64,000 nt of DNA from Vibrio penaeicida (GTDB lineage: Bacteria > Pseudomonadota > Gammaproteobacteria > Enterobacterales > Vibrionaceae), in NCBI RefSeq assembly GCF_019977755.1, contig NZ_AP025145.1:1860001-1924000 (forward strand), read 5' to 3'. Position 1 is the first letter of the stretch. Each line of letters opens with the position of its first letter. A program made the position numbers and the translations under genes. The notes beneath the pieces were generated by a model, which saw nothing but the letters and a program-made list of their open reading frames with translations, did not search any database and was not told the origin of the DNA. Positions 19,739-28,772 of this stretch are shown here, one piece after another.

Positions 19739-20088
19739 AATTTATCTCGACGTTATCTATATTGTTGTACTGCGGATAAAACCGCCATTGACCCACAACA
19801 CTCATATAGATTGACGAAAAAACAGACGCTCTACCATTCACCTAAAGACATAATCTTTGCTCATAACTTTTAGCACCACTTTCAATATTATGGGGAAAAT
19901 ATGTACAGAAGTAACAACCCCACACCATACTAAGTATGTCGCAAGCATTACCTCTCACGAGAGCTACGACTTTAGTTATAGCTAAGCGATATATACTTAG
20001 TTATAAGCCTTTCGTTTTGCCAAGTTGGTCATTGCGTAACATAGGGCTTCTGTGCATCCTTTCTATTCACCCAATTCAAGGAAGTAGC
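19739..20088. promoter_or_regulatory. Divergent intergenic region serB / LuxR-type regulator
   Basis: 350 bp without a supported gene. The regulator frame is open back to 19936, but that extension has no ribosome site and does not encode receiver-domain sequence, so it is treated as leader. CTAAGTATG and CTTAGTTATA-type short repeats occur at 19929-20005. No operator can be assigned. Confidence 0.4.
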
Positions 20089-20727
20089 ATGTTAAACATA
20101 CTGATTGCGGATGATCATGCATTAGTTCGAAAGGGAGTGATCGCAGCACTTTCAGAGCATGTGAGCTCAGTTAACTGCGAAGAGTGCACGTGTATTGCCG
20201 ACGTAATGACAAAGCTCTCCGGTGGTGATGCAGATTTGGTTTTACTGGATATTTGCCTTCCAGATGCCGATGGATTTTCAGGGCTGAAATCCATTAAATC
20301 TTCCTACCCTTCTGTTCCTGTCGCCATACTTTCTGCTAGAGACGACGAGCAGTCCGTTCGGGGTGCATTGGATGCAGGGGCTGACGGATATATACCCAAA
20401 GCCAGTTCAACTCAGGTCATGTTGAGTGCTATTCAGTTAATTTTAGAGGGGGAAGTCTATCTCCCTTCATTGCTCCTCCAAGCAACACAGTCTCAAACCG
20501 ATGGATTAGCAAACAGTTCATCGAATGCGCGCTCAGCTTCCGGTCTGACTAAAAGGCAGCAAGAAGTTCTTCAACTTATTGAGAAGGGATACTCAAACAA
20601 AGAGATTGCGCGCGAAATTTTCTGCACTGAAGGAACAGTAAAAGCACACGTCACTGCCATTTTTAAACTGCTAGGCGTGAACAGCCGAGTCAAAGCCGTG
20701 ATTGCAGCCAAAGCCATTCAAGAATAA
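20089..20727 (+). CDS. LuxR/NarL-type response regulator
   Basis: A 212-residue two-domain regulator. The receiver (residues 1-120) has the acidic pair ADDHALVRKG, the phosphorylation Asp in LVLLDICLPDADG, the Ser/Thr in AILSARDD and Lys in GYIPKAS. The C-terminal LuxR helix-turn-helix (LTKRQQEVLQLIEKGYSNKEIAREI ... VKAHVTAIFKLLGV, in part) is complete. The ATG at 20089 has AAGGAAG 5 nt upstream and puts the receiver at the N-terminus. A longer in-frame start at 19936 is unlikely. No kinase is adjacent. It lies upstream of the aldehyde dehydrogenase and acyl-CoA synthetase genes, but a hairpin separates them, so a link is only possible. Confidence 0.92.
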   Translation: MLNILIADDHALVRKGVIAALSEHVSSVNCEECTCIADVMTKLSGGDADLVLLDICLPDADGFSGLKSIKSSYPSVPVAILSARDDEQSVRGALDAGADGYIPKASSTQVMLSAIQLILEGEVYLPSLLLQATQSQTDGLANSSSNARSASGLTKRQQEVLQLIEKGYSNKEIAREIFCTEGTVKAHVTAIFKLLGVNSRVKAVIAAKAIQE

Positions 20728-20738
20728 TCATACCTGCT

Positions 20739-20763
20739 AGAGGTCAAACACAAGGCGACCTCT
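20739..20763 (+). terminator. Terminator after LuxR-type regulator
   Basis: AGAGGTC/GACCTCT with an 11-nt loop, followed by the pyrimidine tract CTTTCTCCTTT, 12 bp after the stop codon. Confidence 0.65.
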
Positions 20764-21093
20764 CTTTCTCCTTTGCCCCATATCCCTTAGACCTTAAGAG
20801 ATAATCTTTTGGCACGAATTCATAACGCTCCCTATCGGGCAGTAAGAGATACTGTTCATCATTAACGAGCGCCAATTTACAGCAGCCCTTACGTTGTTTT
20901 TATATCGGTTTTCAAGTGAATACACCGATGCAAACCGCAAGGTTAATAATCGCTGATTGGGTAAACCATTCATTTTTAGGCATGTATTTCAGCCTATTCA
21001 TTATGCGCTCCAAGGATTTAGGACATTTAACTAGGTGAGAACTGTATTGGCTTTTTGTACAGCGGCTCTCGCTAAGGCATTAGGAGCAATGAG
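20764..21093. promoter_or_regulatory. Leader of the aldehyde dehydrogenase/acyl-CoA synthetase pair
   Basis: 330 bp with no supported gene. It is expected to hold the promoter of the downstream two-gene unit. The Shine-Dalgarno AGGAG lies at 21080-21084. No clear operator was recognised. Confidence 0.35.
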
Positions 21094-22512
21094 ATGAAAA
21101 ACGAGCCAATCGACTTACAGCTAAGCGTTCACTATTTACGGTTAACGAGCGCTTTCAACGCTAACCCTTTTCCCAGCTACGACGCTCGTATTGAAAAGCT
21201 GAAATTGCTCAAGCACACCATTTTGCGCAACCAAGACTGCCTGCTAAAAGCATTAAGTCAGGATTTTGGCTACAGAAGTGATTATGAAAGTATTGTTGGT
21301 GATATTTATACGACCGTTTCAGCCATCAATTACACGCTAAAACACTTGAAAAGCTGGATGAAGCCTAACCGCCTTAAAATCGGTATACAGCATCAACCTG
21401 CTCACTCAAGTGTGGTGTACCAGCCTCTCGGAGTAGTGGGCATAATCGCCCCTTGGAATTACCCAATCAATTTGGCACTGACCCCTCTAACCGCCGCTAT
21501 CGCTGCAGGTAACCGAGTGATGTTAAAAGCCTCTGAACATACACCAAAAACGAACCAGCAACTAAAACATATCTTGTCGGAAGTCTTCGAGGCAGACCAA
21601 GTAACCTTCATCCAAGGCGGTGCAGAAACGGCCATCGAGTTTACTAAGCTAAAGTTTGATCATATTTTTTTCACGGGTTCAACGACCGTGGGCAGAGAAG
21701 TTATGCGTGCCGCCGCCGACAATTTGGTTCCTTGCACATTGGAATTAGGAGGCAAATCGCCAGTAATCATCGACCAGAATGTGGATATTCCGAAAGCGGT
21801 AACTCGCTTCATTTTTGGAAAAACATTCAACGCAGGGCAAACATGTGTGGCTCCCGATTATGTGTTTTGCCCCACCAGCAAAATTAAACAACTGGTTGAA
21901 GCGGTTTCGAACCAATATAAAGAGATGTACACGGAAGAATCTGAAACCATCGATTCCACCCATGTCATCAATCAAAATCAATTTGACCGCCTTTCCGAAC
22001 TGGTGGAAGACGCAGTAGCAAAAGGTGCAAAAGCTCACACCATTTCTCCGCTTTCCACACGAGACCAAGATACCTTTTTCCCACTCACGCTGATTACTGA
22101 TTGCCAACCGGATATGCGTGTGATGCAAGAGGAGATATTTGGTCCCATTCTGCCCATTGTCGGGTACGAACAAAAAGAAGAAGTCGCGCAGAGTATTTGC
22201 GCTGGCGATCGCCCTCTCGCCCTGTACCTAATCGGTGACGATAAAGACTTCCAAGATTACATACTCACCCACACCCACTCCGGCGGTGTGTGTATTAATG
22301 ATGCAGCCTTCCATGTCACGGTGGAAGAGCTTCCATTTGGTGGTGTGGGTCAATCAGGATTTGGGAAATACCATGGACGGGAAGGTTTTCTTACCTTTTC
22401 GAATGCAAAAGCCATTTTAAAAAGAGGCGGGCATCTTTACCCGATGTCATTTTTGTTTCCGCCCTACGGCAACAAAATGCACGCACTTTTTTACAAGCTT
22501 TTTGTCCGCTAA
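21094..22512 (+). CDS. Aldehyde dehydrogenase, coniferyl-aldehyde dehydrogenase type
   Basis: A 472-residue NAD(P)-dependent aldehyde dehydrogenase of the short class 3-like branch annotated as coniferyl aldehyde dehydrogenase. It has the cofactor-binding motif GIIAPWNYPINLAL, the FFTGSTTVGREVM Rossmann loop, the general-base Glu in CTLELGGKSP (about residue 217) and the catalytic Cys in NAGQTCVAPDY (about residue 251). The C-terminal hydrophobic stretch (LYPMSFLFPPYGNKM) is like that of membrane-associated fatty aldehyde dehydrogenases. It probably oxidises aromatic or fatty aldehydes to acids. The acyl-CoA synthetase gene starts 23 bp downstream, consistent with aldehyde to acid to CoA-ester conversion. 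Confidence 0.92.
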   Translation: MKNEPIDLQLSVHYLRLTSAFNANPFPSYDARIEKLKLLKHTILRNQDCLLKALSQDFGYRSDYESIVGDIYTTVSAINYTLKHLKSWMKPNRLKIGIQHQPAHSSVVYQPLGVVGIIAPWNYPINLALTPLTAAIAAGNRVMLKASEHTPKTNQQLKHILSEVFEADQVTFIQGGAETAIEFTKLKFDHIFFTGSTTVGREVMRAAADNLVPCTLELGGKSPVIIDQNVDIPKAVTRFIFGKTFNAGQTCVAPDYVFCPTSKIKQLVEAVSNQYKEMYTEESETIDSTHVINQNQFDRLSELVEDAVAKGAKAHTISPLSTRDQDTFFPLTLITDCQPDMRVMQEEIFGPILPIVGYEQKEEVAQSICAGDRPLALYLIGDDKDFQDYILTHTHSGGVCINDAAFHVTVEELPFGGVGQSGFGKYHGREGFLTFSNAKAILKRGGHLYPMSFLFPPYGNKMHALFYKLFVR

Positions 22513-22535
22513 CGCGAAAAATAAGGTGAGATACT

Positions 22536-24062
22536 ATGAATAGTAATGCGAATTTAGGGAAAATGATCGAGCTTACGTGTGCTCGTTTCGGCGACAGGGT
22601 CGCATTTGAATGCCAAGGAAAGGAAATCACCTTCAATCAAGTTGAACATCAGTCTAGGCAGCTCGCCATATGGTTTCAGCAACACCCAGAGTTGATACAA
22701 GGTGACCGTATTGCTATCCAACTGCCCAATGTACTGCATTATCCCATTGTGGCTTATGCCGCTTTACGCGCGGGGTTGGTCGTTGTAAACACCAACCCAC
22801 TCTACACCTACCGAGAATTAAGCCACCAATTGGCGGATTCAGGCGCGAAAGCTTTGGTTGTGCTCGATGCAAACAACATCGATATAGAACAGATCAAGTT
22901 CGATACGAATGTCAGCATTTTTCTGCAAGCCAGCCCCGTTTTGAGCGAAAATTCGCTAGTCACTCCCATTGATAGCGCCATAGAAATGGCTTCTGGAGAA
23001 CTGGCTCCCTACGATCCTTCCTACTCTGATATTTGCGTATTGCAATATACTGGCGGCACGACGGGCCTAGCAAAAGGGGCGTGCCTAACTCACCATGGAT
23101 TAATACAAAACATCCTTCAGTTAAGCCATCGATTGAATAAGCAGCTGAATGATGATGGGGAGATTTCCATTTGCCCATTACCGCTGTATCACATTTACGC
23201 TTTTGCCGTGAATATGCTGCTAATTTTCTCATACGGGGGCAGAAATGTCCTCATACCTAACCCTCGTGATATTGATTCGATGATCACTGCAATCGAGCCT
23301 CACTCCTTCACCATGTTCTCTGGGATCAACACGCTTTTCGTTGCCTTATGCCACCACCCAAAATTTAAGTCTCTGAATTTTGATAGTTTAAAATTAACGC
23401 TTTCTGGTGGGGCTGCGCTGACGGAAAATGCTCGAAAAATGTGGTTAGACACAACAGGGAAAACCATATCAGAAGGCTATGGGATGTCGGAAACTTCGCC
23501 CGTCATCGCGCTCAATGAACCTGGAAATGAAGAATATGGCACCGTCGGTTTGCCGCTTGTCGATACGAAAGTGGAAATCTGGGATCTCAACGAAAAGCCC
23601 TTAGAATCGGGAGAAGTCGGCGAAATAGTGATTAGCGGCCCGCAAGTTATGGAAGGGTATTGGAATCGTTCTCAGGAAACTGAAGAAGTCATTACCTCAA
23701 GCGGCTTTTTTAAAACGGGGGATCTTGGGCTCATTATGCCTTCTGGGGCAATCAAAATTGTCGACCGACTCAAAGACATGATTTTAGTGTCTGGTTTTAA
23801 CGTCTACCCGACCGAAATTGAACAGGTATTATGTGACCACCCATCCATTATGGAAGCCGCCGTTGTCGGAGGGGAGGATCCGAAAACAGGCGAGGCGGTT
23901 CTAGCCTATATCACCGTGTCTAACCCGCTCACCATTGATGAAGTTGTCGCCCATTGTCGCGAGAATTTGACCGCCTATAAAGTCCCTAAAATGATACAAA
24001 TTCTGCCAGAGCTACCAAAGTCGACCGTTGGGAAAATTCTAAGAAGAGAGCTTCGCCGATAA
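22536..24062 (+). CDS. Long-chain fatty-acid/aryl acyl-CoA synthetase (AMP-dependent)
   Basis: A 508-residue adenylate-forming enzyme. The ATP-binding signature YTGGTTGLAKGA (about residues 170-181), the SEGYGMSETSPV adenine-binding motif (about 310), the hinge TGDLGLI ... IKIVDRLKDMI and the C-terminal catalytic Lys region KSTVGKILRREL are all present. The layout is that of FadD-like long-chain acyl-CoA ligases, although 508 residues is shorter than the 560-residue FadD. It is co-transcribed with the aldehyde dehydrogenase gene (23-bp gap, AAGGTGAG before the ATG), suggesting activation of the acid that enzyme makes. The substrate is inferred, not shown. Confidence 0.92.
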   Translation: MNSNANLGKMIELTCARFGDRVAFECQGKEITFNQVEHQSRQLAIWFQQHPELIQGDRIAIQLPNVLHYPIVAYAALRAGLVVVNTNPLYTYRELSHQLADSGAKALVVLDANNIDIEQIKFDTNVSIFLQASPVLSENSLVTPIDSAIEMASGELAPYDPSYSDICVLQYTGGTTGLAKGACLTHHGLIQNILQLSHRLNKQLNDDGEISICPLPLYHIYAFAVNMLLIFSYGGRNVLIPNPRDIDSMITAIEPHSFTMFSGINTLFVALCHHPKFKSLNFDSLKLTLSGGAALTENARKMWLDTTGKTISEGYGMSETSPVIALNEPGNEEYGTVGLPLVDTKVEIWDLNEKPLESGEVGEIVISGPQVMEGYWNRSQETEEVITSSGFFKTGDLGLIMPSGAIKIVDRLKDMILVSGFNVYPTEIEQVLCDHPSIMEAAVVGGEDPKTGEAVLAYITVSNPLTIDEVVAHCRENLTAYKVPKMIQILPELPKSTVGKILRRELRR

Positions 24063-24115
24063 ATCTGCCGTTGTCGCTGTAAAGCGCTCAACCTAACAAA
24101 GCCGACATCGTCATT

Positions 24116-24158
24116 AAGCAGAGCATTCCACTCTCTCGGAATGCCTGCTTTCTTTTTC
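24116..24158 (+). terminator. Rho-independent terminator after acyl-CoA synthetase gene
   Basis: A long stem, AAGCAGaGCATTCC pairing with GGAATGCcTGCTT, with an 8-nt loop, followed by TTCTTTTTC. Confidence 0.9.
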
Positions 24159-24242
24159 TACCAAAAACTTCACACAAACTCGACTGCAACTTGATCCGAT
24201 GCGTTTTTCACCAGTAAAGAATGAGGCAAGTTGGCGAGTTGA

Positions 24243-25370
24243 TTAACCTTGTAGGCTGACATGAGATTGGCTGGTATCGCTTTTTATATCGCTTGAGCTT
24301 TCGACATCTCTCGAATTTTCTGTGTCATTCGAACTTTCTATATCACTAGAGCTTAGGTAACGAGCTCGGTATTCACCCGGGGTGCAATTCGTCCAACGCT
24401 TAAAGGCTCGATTGAAATTTGCTACGCTAGAAAAACCCACTAGATAACCAATTTCTCCCAAACTGAGATGGGGTTGCTTAATGTACTCCATTGCTATTCG
24501 CTTACGTGTATTCTCTAAGATTTCTTTGTAGCTCGTGCCTTGTTCATTGAGCTTGCGCTGGAGGTTCCGAAGGCTAATGCCCAGTTGTTTCGCAATATCA
24601 GATTGAGATGGCGCACCTAAAGAGAGGTGATCGGTAATACTGTTGATGATGGTATAGGTTAGGTTTTCTTTATCAACGCGAGATAAGAACTGATCAAGTA
24701 CTTTCTTGTGCACTTGATTGATCATAGGGTTACAGCCCAACGCGCGTTTTTTGGCTTCCTCAAGATCATAAACAATCGTATTTTTTTCAGCACCAAACTC
24801 CACTTCACAGCCAAAATACTCTTCCAAATACTGAGTATTGACGGGGCGGTCGTAAGCAAACGTCACCAATTTAACATCGGGTTCGTAACTGGCGATCTCG
24901 CGTGAAAACTGAACCAAGGTTGCCATGAATGTTTCGGTGGATATTCGGGATAACACGTTCCTACCGCTATCGGGGTATTTATGAACGATAAGCTCCGTGA
25001 CCATTTTGTTGTCGTCAGTATGAACTTGCATACTGCAACAGTTTGAAATGACACGTTTGTACTGCGCAATTCGCTCGAACGCATCAAGCAAACTATCGGA
25101 AGATATCATTGCGTAGCCCAGAGCATGAAAAGTACTGGGATGAAAGTTTTTGGCAACTTGTGTGGGGAAGTAAAACCCGAGCGCTTGTTTGTTACAGTGA
25201 ATCAACAAGTCTGAAAGTCGTTCAATGCCTATTCTTGCTTCAGGGTTATTAATGCAGGCAGGGTCTATATCAAATTGATCTAGAATGGCACTTGTTTGTA
25301 AATTGGCATCATTCATTGCCTTAGTGATGGGTATGAGCCATCCGCTCAGTGTTGAATAATACTCGTTCAT
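24243..25370 (-). CDS. AraC-family transcriptional regulator (arabinose-binding-like N-domain)
   Basis: A regulator of about 375 residues. The first 220 residues resemble the PF12625-type ligand domain of OruR-like regulators (LIPITKAMNDANLQTS, then GIERLSDLLIH, FHALGYAMISSDSLLDAFERI in part). The C-terminal AraC DNA-binding domain is complete, with both helix-turn-helix units (SDIAKQLGISLRNLQRKLNEQG and LSLGEIGYLVGFSSVANFNRAF in part, then WTNCTPGEYR). The last 35 residues form an unusual Ser/Asp/Glu-rich repeat tail (SSDIE, SNDTE, SRDVE, SSDIK). The ATG at 25370 is chosen; the frame is open to 25442, but that extension is not family-like. It is divergent from the lipoxygenase-like gene and convergent with the acyl-CoA synthetase gene, either of which it may regulate. 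Confidence 0.88.
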   Translation of the reverse strand: MNEYYSTLSGWLIPITKAMNDANLQTSAILDQFDIDPACINNPEARIGIERLSDLLIHCNKQALGFYFPTQVAKNFHPSTFHALGYAMISSDSLLDAFERIAQYKRVISNCCSMQVHTDDNKMVTELIVHKYPDSGRNVLSRISTETFMATLVQFSREIASYEPDVKLVTFAYDRPVNTQYLEEYFGCEVEFGAEKNTIVYDLEEAKKRALGCNPMINQVHKKVLDQFLSRVDKENLTYTIINSITDHLSLGAPSQSDIAKQLGISLRNLQRKLNEQGTSYKEILENTRKRIAMEYIKQPHLSLGEIGYLVGFSSVANFNRAFKRWTNCTPGEYRARYLSSSDIESSNDTENSRDVESSSDIKSDTSQSHVSLQG

Positions 25371-25954
25371 AAAGCTAAACCACCCAAACCAGTCAGTTAA
25401 CACAAATTTAACATAAACCGTAAGCAATCGTAATGATACCAATAATGAGATTGTGGGTATTATTCTTTGTGTTTCAACATTAAGACTTCACGCTGCTCAT
25501 CTGCCCATTCCTGTGTGCCAATAGAACCTAAAAAACGGAGAGTTACATCATTATTACCCTTCGTTCTTCCCCAATTCTATCGCTTATTTATCAGAATATT
25601 AGCGACTTATTCAACCACACTAACCCGCCTTTTTCCCTTCAACAGCAAGACGTGCGCACAAAGACAATCATGTGGCAGGTAATGACAATTGAAACAATAA
25701 AAATACGATTAACATGACGTCATGGGTTCATCATTTAGCGTTGATACTTTCCGCCTAAGATCATACCGTTTGTACGAGAAACGTACTTGTTGACTAGGTA
25801 TTCTCAACATCAGATTGAGCTATGGAATAAATGAGTGAAGCCCGGAAAAACCGGAGAGAAACACGGCAAACGGATCACATTATCGTTCGTCGACATTTAA
25901 CTATAGCCCCACATCATCAGCCTATGCTGAGCGGTGTTGCGGTAACTACACGAC
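25371..25954. promoter_or_regulatory. Divergent intergenic region AraC regulator / lipoxygenase-like gene
   Basis: 584 bp without a supported gene, an expected site of promoters for both divergent genes and of AraC-type binding sites. The stretch 25690-25760 (ATTAACATGACGTCATG) contains a short palindrome, CATGACGTCATG, at 25714-25725. I see no RNA gene. The assignment of the palindrome as an operator is a guess. Confidence 0.4.
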
Positions 25955-28255
25955 ATGAATGCAGGTATGTTTATGAGTGACATCGAAAACAACAAGGCGT
26001 TTCTGGATTCGCCTGAATTTCATCAACTACAACAACAGATTGCAACCTATGAACGACTCAGGCAATCGGGGTTGCCTGAACAAGATGCGATGCAAAGAAG
26101 TTTGCAATATGACACCCAAGAAAAGTTAGATTCCATCGTGCTGCCAAACTGGGAAGATTGGGAGCGAATTTGCCCCAAAGATGCCGATCCAAACTGGCGA
26201 CCTCAAGCAGTCACTGGCTCCCGCATCAACGAATTACCTGAATTTCCATTTCCCGTTATTCCACAGCATGCGACTGAAGAACAAAAAGCCGCGCGTAAAA
26301 AGCAAATTGAGCAAGCTAAGAAGAACAACTGGCATGATTACAAACGTCTTCTTAATGTCCCTGTTCACGGAAACGTCGATTCAATAGAAGTGCGAAACAA
26401 TACGCCATGGACAGTGAGGGGAACAGAAGAAGAGCGAAATGCCCGCGCACAGGAATGGGACTTTGGGGTAAGCGATGCCTGCCTTGCACGTGCGGATGAC
26501 TGGGCGCTGTTTGACGCGAGCGTACGCCACATCAGCAAAAACCTCGTACGAATTGCCTTAATAGGCGGTCCAGCGGTCATTAGCGGTCTCATACTTTTGC
26601 TTGGAAAACTGGTTGAGTTAGTCATTACAGGGCAGGCAAAATTCGAAACCGTCGACCCAATTGTTCTAACGGTGCCCCCTGTAGCCGTCTGGTCTGCGGA
26701 TGATTTACTGTTCTACCCTTACGATATTGATAGCGACACCGGTGCTCGTAAATACGACCCTCAATATCCTCGCCCTCCGTGGCACGAAGATTTCTTTAAC
26801 GATGATGTCATCGCACACCTTCAGATTGCACCTGAAACCCCAGTTTTTGATTACTTTCAGCCCCTCAAAGAGCCAATGAGTAACTTTCCGTTTACGGATG
26901 CAATGTTCAACAAAATCGAAGGGTTTAAAGACGACAACCTTGCCGATGCCATGAGTGAAGGGCGAGTGTTTGTGACCGACTTTGGGGATTTTCATGACGA
27001 AGTCATGGCGCAATTCCAACCCGATAGAACAGCAGACGACATCCCACAAACGGGGGGAAGACTGTATCCCGCCATCGCAATGTTTGCGGTTCCGAAAGGA
27101 AGCGATAAACTGAAAACCATCGCAATACAACCCACTCAGCGCCCACCTTTGAACGACTGGGAATGGTGGTGGTGGTACAACTTTGGATTTGGTAACGTTC
27201 CTCATCCACCATCAAAAATCATTACACCAGCTGATGATAAGTGGACTTGGAGAATGGCGAAGAATACCTTTACCACCATGTATTCCATGTCCAATGTGAT
27301 TGATCACTTATCTACTCACGTATTTCTCTGGCCGGTATCCACCAGTTTTTATCGAACCATACCGGAAAGCCACCCACTTTCAGCCTTGGTACTGCCACAT
27401 TTAACATCGCTTTCTTTTAACAATTACCTTGGCGTATTTTTTGACCCTTCCACCAAAACGTCCAACCCTGATGGAACAGCGGTATATGGTGATGGCTACG
27501 GCGGAACATTAACGGGTGTGGTGAAAACCATTTCAGGCATCAGCAACAAATCGTTTGTTCACGGCACCATAAGACGCTCTAAACACTATCACTTTACCCA
27601 ACATGGACAGCCATTTGATCGCAGAGAAAATGGAGAGTTTGATGTTATTGGGGATTACCCACAACACGATGATGACATTGGGCAGTGGCAAGCCATACGT
27701 GATTGGGTAGAAGGGTATATCCATCTCTACTACAACAGCGATAGCGATGTTGCTAACGATACTGAAGTACAGGACTTTTTCGAAGATGCGTATGGTGCAG
27801 GCGTGAATGGATTCCCAGCTTCCGCCTCTACTCGACAAGAGCTGATCGATACCATTAGCCACCTTATTTACTGGATGTCAATTAACCATGGGTTAGGGAA
27901 TTTATCTGGATTCCAGCCAATAGGCGCACTTGGGTACTATTCACATCTCGCGTTGGACCCTGCAGGTCGAAGAACAAAAACCGACTGGTTACACGCTTGC
28001 CCTAGATTAAACGTCGGGATGGGACTCTTTGAATTTGCTAGAAACTTTCTCGATGTACCGGTTCCTTGGCACCGAAGTTTTGGTAAATACCCGCAAGGTA
28101 ACTTTATGCATGATCCTCGTGTTTACACACATTTACACCAGTTCCAAAGTGAATGTAAAAACATCGATGACACGCTAAGAGCGAAAAACCGAAACAGACG
28201 TTGGGCATATGAGTTAAAACTCCCCTCCACGTTAACAGTAAGCCCATGGAATTAA
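25955..28255 (+). CDS. Lipoxygenase-family protein with altered iron-ligand motif
   Basis: A 766-residue protein with the lipoxygenase fold signature. Recognisable landmarks: YPAIAMFAVPKGSDKLKTIAIQP (in part), SKIITPADDKWTWRMAKN, the helix of His residues H455-x17-H473-x8-H482 in the exact family spacing (STHVFLW, PESHPL, VLPHL), YPQHDDDIGQWQAI with WVEGYIHLYY, and HGLGN (H645/N649), matching the second iron-ligand His and Asn. However, the usual H-x4-H-x4-H is replaced by N447-x3-H451-x3-H455, and the C-terminal residue is Asn rather than the iron-binding Ile. Oxygenase activity is therefore uncertain. A hydrophobic segment (about 195-222) may contact membranes or lipid. No signal peptide is seen. 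The start may instead be ATG 25973. It is followed 13 bp later by a small Tat-signal gene. Confidence 0.8.
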   Translation: MNAGMFMSDIENNKAFLDSPEFHQLQQQIATYERLRQSGLPEQDAMQRSLQYDTQEKLDSIVLPNWEDWERICPKDADPNWRPQAVTGSRINELPEFPFPVIPQHATEEQKAARKKQIEQAKKNNWHDYKRLLNVPVHGNVDSIEVRNNTPWTVRGTEEERNARAQEWDFGVSDACLARADDWALFDASVRHISKNLVRIALIGGPAVISGLILLLGKLVELVITGQAKFETVDPIVLTVPPVAVWSADDLLFYPYDIDSDTGARKYDPQYPRPPWHEDFFNDDVIAHLQIAPETPVFDYFQPLKEPMSNFPFTDAMFNKIEGFKDDNLADAMSEGRVFVTDFGDFHDEVMAQFQPDRTADDIPQTGGRLYPAIAMFAVPKGSDKLKTIAIQPTQRPPLNDWEWWWWYNFGFGNVPHPPSKIITPADDKWTWRMAKNTFTTMYSMSNVIDHLSTHVFLWPVSTSFYRTIPESHPLSALVLPHLTSLSFNNYLGVFFDPSTKTSNPDGTAVYGDGYGGTLTGVVKTISGISNKSFVHGTIRRSKHYHFTQHGQPFDRRENGEFDVIGDYPQHDDDIGQWQAIRDWVEGYIHLYYNSDSDVANDTEVQDFFEDAYGAGVNGFPASASTRQELIDTISHLIYWMSINHGLGNLSGFQPIGALGYYSHLALDPAGRRTKTDWLHACPRLNVGMGLFEFARNFLDVPVPWHRSFGKYPQGNFMHDPRVYTHLHQFQSECKNIDDTLRAKNRNRRWAYELKLPSTLTVSPWN

Positions 28256-28268
28256 TTGGAGAATCAAT

Positions 28269-28616
28269 ATGTTTAAAAACAACGTGAATCGCCGACAAAT
28301 GATGAAACTTGTAGGCAAAACATCTGTGGCGGGTTATGCCTTAACCTCTATAAGCCTCAATGCTTCTACCAATCTTATATCAGTAAAAGGTGAAAACGAG
28401 GCAAGTTCTCCAGAAGCGTTTATTCAATCGATTCTCAGAAAGAAACTTGGGAAGCTTGATGAAGTGACTGAAGAAGAAATCACGTTTTTCGCGAAGCAAT
28501 ATGTGGCGTTCCATGGTGAAGATTTCAATTACAAGAAACAGTTGGAATCCCCTATTGATGAGCTCATGCTAATGAAGGAGTTTGTACAAAGTGTTAAGTA
28601 TCGACCAATCGCGTAA
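28269..28616 (+). CDS. Small Tat-signal protein next to lipoxygenase-like gene
   Basis: A 115-residue protein with a twin-arginine signal (VNRRQMMKLVGKTSVAGYAL, residues about 7-26) and no recognised domain in the mature part, which is largely helical and charged (ILRKKLGKLDEVTEEEITFFAKQYV). It is 13 bp downstream of the lipoxygenase-like gene with GGAGAATCAAT before the ATG, so the two are co-expressed. Similar small Tat proteins are found as partner subunits beside periplasmic oxidoreductases, and Tat pairs can carry a signal-less partner out piggy-back. By that analogy (inference) it may export the lipoxygenase-like protein, which lacks its own signal. A strong hairpin follows. Confidence 0.85.
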   Translation: MFKNNVNRRQMMKLVGKTSVAGYALTSISLNASTNLISVKGENEASSPEAFIQSILRKKLGKLDEVTEEEITFFAKQYVAFHGEDFNYKKQLESPIDELMLMKEFVQSVKYRPIA

Positions 28617-28640
28617 ATAGCACTTACTCTCTAAGCTTTG

Positions 28641-28680
28641 CCAATCGCCCTCGGTGTTTGTCTACACTGAGGGCGATTGG
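28641..28680 (+). terminator. Terminator after Tat-signal gene
   Basis: A perfect 12-bp inverted repeat (CCAATCGCCCTC and complement) with extra GTGT/ACAC pairing inside, 24 bp after the stop. The T tract is short. Confidence 0.75.
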
Positions 28681-28772
28681 TTTGCTCATATAAAACATAT
28701 GGCTCGACTCTCGTAAGCCAAAGAAATGAAGCAGGGATGAACTGTTAGCTCTCTGTATTTGGCCCTCTGTAT

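Noticed and set aside
19936..20088. Longer N-terminus for the LuxR-type response regulator
   Set aside because: The 51 extra residues do not belong to a receiver domain and lack a ribosome site, whereas ATG 20089 has a strong one.
24250..24355. Short repeats as a possible CRISPR array
   Set aside because: The repeats are in-frame codon repeats of the AraC regulator tail without spacers.
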